Shown one piece after another: positions 45,478 to 54,733 of a stretch of 64,000 bases of DNA. Where the stretch lies: contig NZ_JACSIT010000135.1 in the NCBI RefSeq assembly GCF_014349155.1, positions 1 through 64,000 on the forward strand, given 5' to 3'. Origin of the DNA: Neolewinella lacunae (lineage in GTDB: Bacteria; Bacteroidota; Bacteroidia; Chitinophagales; Saprospiraceae). Under the pieces are notes generated by a model that saw only the letters and a list, made by a program, of their open reading frames with translations, searched no databases and had not been told where the DNA came from. Position numbers and translations under genes: made by a program. The number at the start of each line of letters is the position of its first letter. Position 1 is the stretch's first letter.

Positions 45478-45674
45478 AACGTCAGGTTGGAGGTATGCAA
45501 CGTAGATGTTCGTTGATTTTCAGATGGTTATGTCGCCATGGTTTTTAGTTCGGTAGTTTTGTAGTTCGGTAGTGGGGCATTGTCCTCTACCGAACTACAA
45601 AACTACCGAACTACCTTCTAAAAGCCGTTGATGACCAATAAGTGGTGATTATTTCAAGCGCTCAACCTGACGTT
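45478..45674. repeat. Nested palindrome filling the NUDIX/GH3 convergent gap
   Basis: AACGTCAGGTTG (45478-45489) faces CAACCTGACGTT (45663-45674), a perfect 12-bp outer pair. In the centre is a perfect 27-bp inverted repeat, 45546-45572 and 45587-45613, built of two TAGTTCGGTAG units per arm with a 14-base loop. The stem is AT-rich and could end transcription from both sides. Confidence 0.85.
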
Positions 45675-45690
45675 AAAAGAAGGCGCGGTC

Positions 45691-48063
45691 TTACTCCGTC
45701 AGGGTAAAAGTTACTTTGCCCAGGTCTTCATCGCGGCTGCTGCTGCCCACCATGATTTCAAATTCCCCTGGTTCAACGATCCAGCGCATCCCGGGGCCGA
45801 GAAATTCCAGTTGTTCCTGGCCGAGGGGGAAGGTCACCGTCTGGGACGCCCCGGGTTCGAGGTAGATTTTCTCGAAGCCTTTGAGTTCCTTGACCGGGCG
45901 GGTGACGCTGCTGACTTTATCACGGATGTAAAGCTGGACAACCTCAAAGCCAGCGCGGGTTCCGCTGTTGGTGACCGTAACGGAGACGGATACCTCCGCA
46001 GCGGTGGTCGCCGAAGCTGCCGTGAGCGTTGGCGGAGAAATGGTGAAGGTGGTGTAGCTCAGGCCATAGCCAAAGGGCCAGGCTGCCGAAGCATCGTCAA
46101 ACAGGTAGCCCCGCCGTGCGGTGGGTTTGTAATTGTAGTAGGCCGGGATGTGGCCCGCCGACCGGGGGATGCTGATGGGAAGCCTGCCGCCCGGGTCTAC
46201 GGTGCCCAGCAACACATCGGCGACGCTGTTGCCCGTTTCCTGGCCGAGATAAAAACACTGGAAGACGGCGTCGGATTTTTCCGTCAGGTTGCGGATGTCG
46301 AGCGGGCGGCCGCCAAAGACCAGGCCGACGATGGGCTTGCCCGTGGCGGCCAGGGCATCGATCAATTCGTTTTGCAGGCCGGGCAGCTCCAGCGTCGGCC
46401 GGTCGCCCAGGTGCCCTTCTGCCCAGGCCTCGCGACTGGTCAGTTCATTGCCGCCTACGGCCAGGACGATCAGGTCGGCGTTCCGGACGGCCGAAACGGC
46501 GGCGGCGATGCGCAGGCGGTCTTCGCTCTCGGGAACGGCTACTACCGGGTCCAGGTACCAACTGCCCGCCTCCGTCACCCGCACGCCCTCGGCGTAAACG
46601 GTGCTCAGGTTGCGGGCGCTGAAGGCGGCTTCCAACCCGGCTCGTACCGTCACGAAGGTGTCGGGCTGGTCGCTGTAGCCGCCCAGGAGCAACTTATCGG
46701 CATTCGGGCCGATGATGGCCAGGGTCTTCACCTCGTCGCCAAGGGGCAATACGCCGTTGTTCTTCAGCAGGATCATCCCTTCGCTGCCGGCACGGCGGAC
46801 GAGGGCGCGATCGGCCGACGTAGTTTCCAGTGCCCCGGCGGGATCGAGGTAGGGGTCTTCGAACAGGCCGCGGTCGAATTTCTGCTGCAGGATGCGTCCA
46901 ACGGCCGTGTTGAGGATGGATTCTTTAAGGGCGCCGGAATGGACGGCTTCCACCAGCGAAGGGTAGGCTTCCCGGTCGGGCAGTTCAATGTCTACCCCCG
47001 CAGAAATGGCGAGGATGGCTGCTTCCTGCCAGTTGGCGGCTACGGCGTGGCGGTCGGCGAGTTCCCGCACGGCGAAGTAGTCGGAAACAACGGCCCCCTG
47101 GTAGCCCCAGGTATCCCGTAACAGGTCGTTGAGCATCCAGGCGTTGGCGTGGCTCGGGACGCCATTGACCTCGTTGTAGCTCGCCATGATGTTGCGCACG
47201 GGGGTCTTTTGGACGATGTAGCGGAAGGGGTGCAGGAAAACCTCCCGGAGGGTGCGTTCGGAAATGTTGGCGGGGGCGATGTTATTACCGCCTTCGGGTT
47301 CGCCGTGGCCGGCCATGTGCTTGAGGGTGGCGAATACCTCGCCCGGGTCCCATTTGGCATCATCGCCCTGGAAGCCAAGTACTGCCTGGAGACCCAGTTG
47401 CCCGGCCAGGTAGGGATCTTCTCCCAGGGTCTCTTCCACCCGTCCCCAGCGGGGGTCGCGGGCGACGTCAACCACCGGCGTAAGCACCACGTGGGCCCCG
47501 CGGGAGGCGGCCTGCCGCGCGGCGGTGGCGTAAAGCTGGCGGGTCAAATCCCTGTTGAAAGTGGCAGCAACGGCGATGGGCTGCCCCCAGCTGGTAGCAT
47601 TTTTGGCGGCCAGGCCGTGGAGGCTTTCCTCGTGGGCCAGGGCCGGGATACCCAAGCGGGTTTCCTCCACCAGCCAGCGCTGGACCGCATTGAGGTACAC
47701 CACCTGCTCCGCCCCGGAGCGCCCCGGAGCGGGCGGACCCGCCAGTTCACTGGGGCGGGTAATGTGGCCAATGCCGTGGGGCATCAATATGGCGGCGCTG
47801 TCGGGGTTGAAGCCCTGCCCATTCAGGTACATCCTTTTCTTGTCGGCCCAGACGGCGGTGACCTGGGCCACTTTTTCCTCCACCGTCATGCGGTTGATGA
47901 GGTCCGCAATCCGGGCTTCGGTTGTTTCGCTGGCGTTGCGGTACACTGCATCGGCGGGCGGCTTCTCCGTCATGTTGATGGTAGGCTCGGCGGGGGATTC
48001 CTTGCCACCACAGGCGTCCAGGGCAGCGAGGTAGGGGAGCAGGAGCAGGAGCAGGAAACGCAT
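45691..48063 (-). CDS. Beta-glucosidase, GH3 family
   Basis: The product is 790 residues. The start MRFLLLLLLPYLAALDACGG has a signal and possibly a Cys for lipid attachment. The GH3 N-terminal barrel has LKHMAGHGEPEGGNN (substrate His/Glu) and WGYQGAVVSDYFAV, whose Asp is in the nucleophile position. The C-terminal half has IGPNADKLLLGGYSD, and a fibronectin-III-like end carries GFEVVQLYIRD and LKGFEKIYLEPG. GH3 enzymes of this plan cleave beta-1,4 or beta-1,3 glucosides from the non-reducing end. It follows the amidohydrolase by 53 bp on the same strand, probably as one transcript. Confidence 0.93.
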   Translation of the reverse strand: MRFLLLLLLPYLAALDACGGKESPAEPTINMTEKPPADAVYRNASETTEARIADLINRMTVEEKVAQVTAVWADKKRMYLNGQGFNPDSAAILMPHGIGHITRPSELAGPPAPGRSGAEQVVYLNAVQRWLVEETRLGIPALAHEESLHGLAAKNATSWGQPIAVAATFNRDLTRQLYATAARQAASRGAHVVLTPVVDVARDPRWGRVEETLGEDPYLAGQLGLQAVLGFQGDDAKWDPGEVFATLKHMAGHGEPEGGNNIAPANISERTLREVFLHPFRYIVQKTPVRNIMASYNEVNGVPSHANAWMLNDLLRDTWGYQGAVVSDYFAVRELADRHAVAANWQEAAILAISAGVDIELPDREAYPSLVEAVHSGALKESILNTAVGRILQQKFDRGLFEDPYLDPAGALETTSADRALVRRAGSEGMILLKNNGVLPLGDEVKTLAIIGPNADKLLLGGYSDQPDTFVTVRAGLEAAFSARNLSTVYAEGVRVTEAGSWYLDPVVAVPESEDRLRIAAAVSAVRNADLIVLAVGGNELTSREAWAEGHLGDRPTLELPGLQNELIDALAATGKPIVGLVFGGRPLDIRNLTEKSDAVFQCFYLGQETGNSVADVLLGTVDPGGRLPISIPRSAGHIPAYYNYKPTARRGYLFDDASAAWPFGYGLSYTTFTISPPTLTAASATTAAEVSVSVTVTNSGTRAGFEVVQLYIRDKVSSVTRPVKELKGFEKIYLEPGASQTVTFPLGQEQLEFLGPGMRWIVEPGEFEIMVGSSSRDEDLGKVTFTLTE

Positions 48064-48116
48064 GGCGGAAGAAAACTTGTAAGGAGAAATGTACGGCGTA
48101 TTTGGGAAACGTCCCC

Positions 48117-49667
48117 CTATGGCCGCTTCGCCTCTTTAACCATTTCCCGCACGGCGGCGCGCAGCGCGACCGCGTCGTAGACAATGCCGTCCTTTACGGT
48201 GTAGATGATGCCCTTGGTGGTGGTGACCTCCCCGGCTTCATCCAGGCGGGTTGCGCCGGTACCGTAGAGGACTTTGAGGTCGGCCAATGGGTTTTCCCCG
48301 ACGATGACGAGGTCGGCCAGTTTCCCCGGCTCGATGGTGCCGATGAGGTCTTCCATTCCCAGCGCCTCGGCACCGTAGAGGGTGGCCGAGCGGATGACTT
48401 CCAATGGGTGGAAGCCCGCTTCGCGAAGCAGCTCCAGCTCGCGGATGTAACCGAAGCCGTAGAGTTGGTAGATAAAGCCCGAGTCGGAACCTGCCGTCAC
48501 GCGGCCGCCCCGGTTTTTGTACTCGTTGATGAAGGTCATCCAGAGTTGGTAATTTTTCTTCCAGTTGACTTCCTGCTCCGTACCCCACTGGTGCCAGTAG
48601 CTGCCGTGGCTGACGCGGCTGGGCTGGTAAAACTTCCAGAGACTGGGCAGGGTGTACTCGGCGTGCCAGTCGGCGTTGCGGGCCCGCATGACGTCGCGGT
48701 TGGCGTCGTAGATATTGAAGGTGGGGTTGATGGTGAAGTCCAGGTCCAGCAGTTCATTCATCACCGCGTTCCAGTGGTCGCTGTAGGGGGCGGCCGCTTG
48801 CTCCCAGAGGCGGCCGGCCTCGCCGAAGCGGTCTTGCTCGTTTTGGTAGTTGTAGTCGACGGGGTAATCCTGCACCGTCCGGTCGTTGAACAGCGCCTCG
48901 GGCAATCCGTACCAGTGTTCCATAGAGGTCAGTCCCGCCCGGGCGGATTTGAGTACGTTCCAGCGGCCTACGTCCATCTGCGCGTGGTGGCAGGCGGAGC
49001 CGAGGCCAATTTCCTTGTTGGTTTCCAGGGCGGCTTGCATCAGATCGGGGCGGGCACCGAAAAATTTGATGCCGTCGCTGCCCTTGGCCTTATTGGCGCG
49101 CACCCATTCGCGGACTTGCTCGGTGGTGGTAAAGGGCTCCTCGCGGCCCATCCCGAAGCCGGTGTAGGCCACGATCCGGGGGGCGGCGATGGCGTTGCTC
49201 GCCGAGCGTTTTTTGTGATCGAGCACCCAGTCCAGGCCGTTGAAACTGCCGGGTTCGCGGATGGTGGTGATGCCGTGGCTGAGCCAGAGTTTAAAAACGT
49301 AGTCGGCATCCGCCCCCTGCGCTCTGCCGCCGATGTGGCCGTGCATGTCCACAAAACCGGGCAGGACGTACATGCCCGCGCAGTCGATTTCCTTACCGCC
49401 CGCCTTTAGTTTGGGACGGCCGTTGGGGTTGATCTCCATGTCCGGCACGCCTACGGTGCTGGTGCTGACGATCTTGTTGCCCTCAATGACGATGTCCACC
49501 GGCCCAATGGGCGGCGCGCAGTTGCCATTGATCAGGGTCAGGCCCCGCAAAATAAGCTGGGGGTGGGGGCCGTCGCCCACGTCGCCACGGTCCGGCGCTT
49601 TCCGGACTTGGGCGCTGACGCAGGTGCCAAGGAAAAGGACAAAAAAGCAGAGTAGGTACTTACGCAT
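48117..49667 (-). CDS. Secreted amidohydrolase family protein
   Basis: The product is 516 residues with a signal peptide (MRKYLLCFFVLFLGTCVSAQ). The metal-dependent barrel shows GFVDMHGHIGGRA (His-x-His), a Lys-containing middle strand, ACHHAQMDVGRW and VTAGSDSGF (Asp), then LGMEDLIGTIEPGKLADLVIV, the usual small beta domain. Bacteroidota copies with a signal are often called imidazolonepropionase-like or prolidase-like; the substrate is open. The ATG at 49667 begins the signal. The 18-bp motif (TCA variant) encodes the T-C-V-S-A part of its signal cleavage region. It is first in a likely pair with the GH3 gene. Confidence 0.85.
   Translation of the reverse strand: MRKYLLCFFVLFLGTCVSAQVRKAPDRGDVGDGPHPQLILRGLTLINGNCAPPIGPVDIVIEGNKIVSTSTVGVPDMEINPNGRPKLKAGGKEIDCAGMYVLPGFVDMHGHIGGRAQGADADYVFKLWLSHGITTIREPGSFNGLDWVLDHKKRSASNAIAAPRIVAYTGFGMGREEPFTTTEQVREWVRANKAKGSDGIKFFGARPDLMQAALETNKEIGLGSACHHAQMDVGRWNVLKSARAGLTSMEHWYGLPEALFNDRTVQDYPVDYNYQNEQDRFGEAGRLWEQAAAPYSDHWNAVMNELLDLDFTINPTFNIYDANRDVMRARNADWHAEYTLPSLWKFYQPSRVSHGSYWHQWGTEQEVNWKKNYQLWMTFINEYKNRGGRVTAGSDSGFIYQLYGFGYIRELELLREAGFHPLEVIRSATLYGAEALGMEDLIGTIEPGKLADLVIVGENPLADLKVLYGTGATRLDEAGEVTTTKGIIYTVKDGIVYDAVALRAAVREMVKEAKRP
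49610..49627 (-). repeat. 18-bp motif, TCA variant, in a signal-peptide coding region
   Basis: GCACCTGCGTCAGCGCCC on the minus strand, co-oriented, 40 bp into the gene; it encodes the T-C-V-S-A of the signal cleavage zone. Confidence 0.7.
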
Positions 49668-49902
49668 AGTTGGTGTAGCTAACGATAGGAGATGCTGCCA
49701 AGGTAAGGTGCTTCGCCGGGAAAATGAACGCGATGTTTTAGCCGGCGAGGGTAGCGCGGTAAAGCCAAACCCTTTCCCGCCGCAGAAAAGACCCTCCTGC
49801 ATCCCTTCCGTAGTTCCCGATTCCATTTTCCCCGGGCAATAGGAAACGGAAGACCGGAAACCGAAATCGCCCCTGATTTTATATATTTTACCTTTTAAGA
49901 TG

Positions 49903-49958
49903 AACGCATTTTAAAATACCGCAATATGTCAATTTTGCGGTATTAAAAGTGGCGTTTA
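49903..49958. other. AT-rich hairpin island in the divergent gap
   Basis: AATACCGCAA (49915-49924) and TTGCGGTATT (49935-49944) are perfect 10-bp arms with a 10-base loop, and outer AACGC/GCGTT can pair at the ends. The stretch 49870-50010 is far AT-richer than its surroundings. It lies between the amidohydrolase and the lipoprotein at 50072, both of which start away from it. Confidence 0.5.
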
Positions 49959-50071
49959 TGAATAAAGACAAGTAATGTGATAAATTTTAAAACCTATTTC
50001 CTGCCTTCCAGTTAGGTGGGCGAACCGGCCAGTTCGATCACCCGATTCTTCATTCTAATAACCTTTCTCTT

Positions 50072-50788
50072 ATGAAATTCAAGTTCACCCACATTCTTGG
50101 ACTCTGCCTCGTGGCCCTGCTCTTCGCCCTGCAGTCCTGCACCCCCGACGAAGCGATTACGATCGCCGACGAAAACCAGCTTGCCGACATCGATCAGCAG
50201 TTTGCTGACCAAGCGCCCTCTGGAGATTACCTCGAACTCACCGGAGAGGAAATCATCAGTACCGTGTCTAAGGTACACGGAGACGTATCCAGCCTCAGCT
50301 ACGAAGAGGTGCTGGAGCTTCACGCCCCCATCTTCGTAAAGGAGCAGGCCGCAAAATTTCAACCCAGCCCCGCTCCGGGGAGTAAATCCGACGCTGAGTC
50401 AGTAAATGACGTATACAGCACCTACCTGGCCATCACGATCATTCCGTTCCAGAACGCTCCACCGAACCTGTGGACCACGTTCATCGACCCGACCCCGCCG
50501 ATCATCGGCACACCGACCTTCAATTCCACGCGCACGCTGATCAAGGATTTTTGCCCGGGCTTTTTCCAGATGACGGTTATTGCAGCCGCTTTCAAAAACA
50601 ATGTCGGCCTGTCTTCAAGATCCGCTACCCGGTCCAACAACCCTACGTGTAGTCTTGGCAGGAAACTACGGGGGACGGCCCAGGCTACCTTGTTCACCAA
50701 TGGTTCGGCCACTACCGTTGCCACGATTGGTTGCATCAACCAGTTCTGCATTGTCGCGGAAGAACCTATTGAGGTGCGTCGGGAGTAA
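50072..50788 (+). CDS. Lipoprotein of unknown function
   Basis: The product is 238 residues with signal MKFKFTHILGLCLVALLFAL and lipobox LQSC. The mature part opens with DEAITIADENQLADIDQQF, then a helical SLSYEEVLELHAPIFVKEQ. After a Ser/Asp linker comes a beta domain with TYLAITIIPFQNAPPNLWTTF, several Cys (FCPGFF, NPTCSL, GCINQFC) and a final IVAEEPIEVRRE strand. The Cys residues could form disulfides outside the cell. I do not recognise a family. The AT-rich upstream region may carry its promoter. Confidence 0.65.
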   Translation: MKFKFTHILGLCLVALLFALQSCTPDEAITIADENQLADIDQQFADQAPSGDYLELTGEEIISTVSKVHGDVSSLSYEEVLELHAPIFVKEQAAKFQPSPAPGSKSDAESVNDVYSTYLAITIIPFQNAPPNLWTTFIDPTPPIIGTPTFNSTRTLIKDFCPGFFQMTVIAAAFKNNVGLSSRSATRSNNPTCSLGRKLRGTAQATLFTNGSATTVATIGCINQFCIVAEEPIEVRRE

Positions 50789-51062
50789 TGCAATGACCCC
50801 GATGAGCTCTAAGAAGCAATTGAGCTGGGGACCTAAACATTGGCTTAAGCAGGATGAGGCCCCGTCCGCAAGTATGCTGGCGGGGTCTTGTTGTTGGTTA
50901 GTGCACGGGGGGATTTTGCTGCGCAGTTTTTTTTGGAACATTGTGTTTTTGGCTGCGCCTGGTTGGGCCGTTTCACGGCGAAGGAGGAAACAGTCGCCGT
51001 ATAACGGCTCCACCATTTTGAACCACTAAGGACACGAAGAGGGACTAAGTTGGGGCTGGTCC

Positions 51063-51116
51063 AACTCCAAGCAACTCCATGGGCTACAAAACAGCAGGAC
51101 GAGAGGTCCGGATCCC
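51063..51116 (+). repeat. Partial REP-array remnant
   Basis: AACTCCAAGCAACTCCATGG, GCTACAAAACAGC and GAGGTCCGGATCC match the end pieces of arrays 2 and 3, but the palindromic core is missing. It lies in the 50789-51198 gap, which otherwise shows no gene. Confidence 0.65.
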
Positions 51117-51198
51117 ACTTGCAGCGGCGTTTCTTCGCCATTTCTGGAACTGGCCAAGGCAAAGAACCAAAGCCCCACTTTTCCGTTTCCTCTGCACT

Positions 51199-51942
51199 AT
51201 GGCTACTACTCCCGATCACAACACGATCAAACCCTACGGCGCAAGCGACTCCAAGAAAGCGGAAGTCGGGCAAATGTTTGACGCCATTGCGCCTACTTAT
51301 GACCTGCTCAACCGGGGGACTTCCCTGGGCGTGGACACCCTCTGGCGGGCCAAGATGATCCGGCAGCTCGAGCCTGCCGTTCACCGGCGGATCCTGGACG
51401 TGGCAACGGGGACGGCCGACGTGGCCATCCAGACCGTCAAGCGGGCCGACGTGGACCACGTCACGGGGCTTGACCTCAGCGCGGGCATGCTCCACTACGG
51501 CCGGCAAAAGGTCTCCGCTGCGGGCCTGGACGATCGGATCACGCTGGTTCAGGGCGACAGCGAAAACCTGCCCTACCCGGCGGCTTCCTTCGATGCGGTG
51601 ACGGTCTCCTTCGGGGTTCGGAACTTCGAGAACCTGGAGCGGGGGCTGGCCGAGATGCACCGTGTGCTCCGGCCGGGTGGGAAGTTGGTGGTCCTGGAGT
51701 TCAGCCGTATTACCTTTGCCCCCATCCGTTGGGGGTTTAATTTCTACTTCGGTAAAATTATGCCGCTCATCGGGCGTTTACAGTCCAAAGATCCCCGTGC
51801 ATACGCCTACCTGTTCGAGAGTGTTCAGGCTTTCCCTTCGGGCAAAGCTTTCACCGCCAAGCTGGAGAAGGTCGGCTTCAAAAAAACTGAATGCAAAGCA
51901 TTAACTTTCGGCATCGCGTCCATTTATACGGGCGTAAAGTAG
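51199..51942 (+). CDS. menG: Demethylmenaquinone methyltransferase
   Basis: The product is 247 residues, as usual for MenG/UbiE. SAM motifs are VGQMFDAIAPTYDLLNRGTS at the start, RILDVATGTADVAIQ (motif I) and ENLPYPAASFDAVTVSFGVRN (post-I to motif II), with VLRPGGKLVVLEFS. MenG adds the last methyl group to demethylmenaquinone, the respiratory quinone of Bacteroidota. The ATG at 51199 begins the protein with a short disordered leader; longer in-frame starts run into the repeat remnant. The last 52 bp overlap porT. I recall menG-porT adjacency as common in this phylum. Confidence 0.93.
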   Translation: MATTPDHNTIKPYGASDSKKAEVGQMFDAIAPTYDLLNRGTSLGVDTLWRAKMIRQLEPAVHRRILDVATGTADVAIQTVKRADVDHVTGLDLSAGMLHYGRQKVSAAGLDDRITLVQGDSENLPYPAASFDAVTVSFGVRNFENLERGLAEMHRVLRPGGKLVVLEFSRITFAPIRWGFNFYFGKIMPLIGRLQSKDPRAYAYLFESVQAFPSGKAFTAKLEKVGFKKTECKALTFGIASIYTGVK

Positions 51943-52637
51943 TCCTTACCTTGCTTCTGGTGGGCGGACTTTGCACCTGCGTCAGCGCCCAATTTACCGG
52001 CGGCGATAATTATAACTTCTACGATTTTCAGGCCAAGCCCTTCTACTTTGGCCTTACGCTGGGCTTCAACTCCAGCCGTTACACACCCTTTCGAAGTGAA
52101 GAATTTCTGTTCTCCGATACGATCGTTTCGGTGAAGAGCCTCAACGGGCCGGGCTTCAACCTCAACATGATTGCCAACCTGAAGATTGGGCAGTACTTTG
52201 ATTTTCGCTTCACGCCGGGCTTCAGTTTTGCCGAGCGGCGGCTGAACTACGACCTCAACGCCCGCTCGAACCGCGAAATTGAAGAGTCGATCCAGTCGGT
52301 CTTCGTAGAACTTCCCTTCCTGTTCCGTTACAAATCGGCACCCTACCGCGATAAGCGCCTGTTCCTGATCGCGGGTGTGAAATACAGCTTCGACGTGGCC
52401 AGCGAAAGCCGGGCCAAGCAAGCCGAGAGCCTGGTACGGATCAGTCCCCACGATTTTCATCTGGAATACGGCGCGGGCATTCAGATTTTCTTCGATTACT
52501 TCATCTTTTCGCCCGAATTCAAGATCAGCCAAGGCATTGGCAACACCCTGCTTTTCAACCCCAATCTACCGCAGAGTACGGTGCTGGATAAGGTGTTGAG
52601 CCGGACTTTTACGCTGTCTTTTCACATCGAGGGGTAA
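51891..52637 (+). CDS. porT: PorT family outer-membrane protein of the T9SS
   Basis: The product is 248 residues. The start MQSINFRHRVHLYGRK is a basic n-region followed by VVLTLLLVGGLCTCVSAQ, a signal peptide. The rest is an eight-strand type beta barrel with alternating residues (FYFGLTLGFNSSRYTPFRSE, FNLNMIANLKIGQYFDFRFTPGF, VFVELPFLFRYKSAPY, YGAGIQIFFDYFIFSPEFKISQG) and ends FTLSFHIEG. PorT is required for type IX secretion, fitting the sorting domain at the window's left edge. The ATG at 51891 lies inside menG; no better start is seen, since later in-frame start codons would remove the signal. Confidence 0.88.
   Translation: MQSINFRHRVHLYGRKVVLTLLLVGGLCTCVSAQFTGGDNYNFYDFQAKPFYFGLTLGFNSSRYTPFRSEEFLFSDTIVSVKSLNGPGFNLNMIANLKIGQYFDFRFTPGFSFAERRLNYDLNARSNREIEESIQSVFVELPFLFRYKSAPYRDKRLFLIAGVKYSFDVASESRAKQAESLVRISPHDFHLEYGAGIQIFFDYFIFSPEFKISQGIGNTLLFNPNLPQSTVLDKVLSRTFTLSFHIEG
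51973..51990 (+). repeat. 18-bp motif, TCA variant, in the porT signal peptide
   Basis: GCACCTGCGTCAGCGCCC, co-oriented, 82 bp into porT; it encodes T-C-V-S-A of the cleavage zone, in the same frame as in the 49667 gene. Confidence 0.7.
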
Positions 52638-52669
52638 TTGTAGTCGTCTCCTCCCGTTCCTGGAGCGAA

Positions 52670-53425
<756 letters not shown>

Positions 53426-53499
53426 GTTATTTTTTTGTTTAGCGTCCCCGGACTTTCGTCCGGGGTTATTAATGTTCGACCCCTCCGGGGTCGGTTGGC

Positions 53500-54582
53500 T
53501 TATTTCCGTTTGGCTTCGTTGCGTTCGATGGTGTGGCCGGGGCGGCTCCACTTGATTTTGGTTTTGGTCTCGGGTGGGCCGGGGTCGGCTTTCAGGCTGG
53601 GCTTTTCGCCTTTGGCGTAGGGCGCGGTGGGACGCAGGCCGAGTTGTTGGAAGAGCTCCAGGTCGGCAAAGGCATCCGGGTTGGGGGTGGTCAGGAGCTT
53701 ATCGCCGGCGAAGATGGATCCCGCACCGGCCAGGAAGCAGAGGGCCTGGCCTTCGGGGCTCATGGTATTGCGGCCGGCGGAGAGGCGGACGGTCGTTTTG
53801 GGCATCACGATGCGGGTTACGGCAATCATGCGGACCATTTCGAAGATGCTGACGGGCTGTTGGTCTTCCAGGGGCGTTCCTTCGACGGCGACGAGGGCGT
53901 TGATGGGCACGGATTCTGGCTGGGGGCGGAGGCTGGCCAGGGTGAGGAGCATCTTCAGGCGGTCGTCCACGCTTTCGCCCATCCCCAGGATGCCGCCCGA
54001 GCAGACGGTCAGGCCGGCGCGGCGGGCGTTATCGATGGTATCCAGACGGTCTTGGTAGCCGCGGGTGGAGATGACTTCCTTGTAGTATTCTTCGGAGCTG
54101 TCCAGGTTGTGGTTGTAGGCGTAGAGGCCGGCGGCGGCCAGGCGTTCGGCCTGGTTGGGGGTGAGCATGCCGAGGGTGGCGCAGACTTCCATATCGAGGC
54201 CATTGACGGTGCGGACGAGGTCGAGCACCTGCTCAAATTCTGCGTCGTCGCGGACGTTGCGCCAGGCGGCACCCATGCACAGGCGGCTGCTGCCCAGGCC
54301 CTTGGCCCGTTCGGCGGCGGTACGGACCTGCTCGACCGTCATCAGAGCGTTTTCTTCAATGTCCGTATGGTAGCGGGCGGCCTGGGGGCAGTAGCCGCAG
54401 TCTTCGGGGCAGCCACCGGTTTTGATGCTCAGCAGGCTGCTCATCTGTACCTCGTTGGGGTCGTGGTGGGCCCGGTGAACGGTGGCGGCCTGGAATACGA
54501 GGTCCATCAAAGGGCTGGCGTAGAGGGTACGTAATGCTTCGAGGCTCCAGATTTGGTCGATGGCTTCGGTCTTGGCGGTCAT
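53500..54582 (-). CDS. bioB: Biotin synthase
   Basis: The product is 360 residues. The radical-SAM cluster is GGCPEDCGYCPQ (CX3CX2C). Further marks are SSRLCMGAAWRN, MEVCATLGMLT, YNHNLDSSEEYY, a late RIVMPKTTVRLSAGR (Arg of the auxiliary cluster) and GAGSIFAGDKLLTTPNP. BioB inserts sulfur into dethiobiotin to make biotin. A C-terminal tail (KADPGPPETKTKIKWSRPGH and on) goes beyond the usual family end; it is basic and probably disordered. The ATG at 54582 begins the conserved protein. First of a pair with tpiA. Confidence 0.96.
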   Translation of the reverse strand: MTAKTEAIDQIWSLEALRTLYASPLMDLVFQAATVHRAHHDPNEVQMSSLLSIKTGGCPEDCGYCPQAARYHTDIEENALMTVEQVRTAAERAKGLGSSRLCMGAAWRNVRDDAEFEQVLDLVRTVNGLDMEVCATLGMLTPNQAERLAAAGLYAYNHNLDSSEEYYKEVISTRGYQDRLDTIDNARRAGLTVCSGGILGMGESVDDRLKMLLTLASLRPQPESVPINALVAVEGTPLEDQQPVSIFEMVRMIAVTRIVMPKTTVRLSAGRNTMSPEGQALCFLAGAGSIFAGDKLLTTPNPDAFADLELFQQLGLRPTAPYAKGEKPSLKADPGPPETKTKIKWSRPGHTIERNEAKRK

Positions 54583-54733
54583 GGCAGTTCGTTTGGGCGG
54601 CAAATATAGGCAAAGGGGCCGGTGTTGGGCGGTTGCTGGGGTGAGGTATTGCATTTTGGCGGGAGGTTCTATTTCGCCTATCCGCCATTTCCAGGTTTTT
54701 CCGCATCTTTGGTAGCATCCAGTTCCCGCGCAC

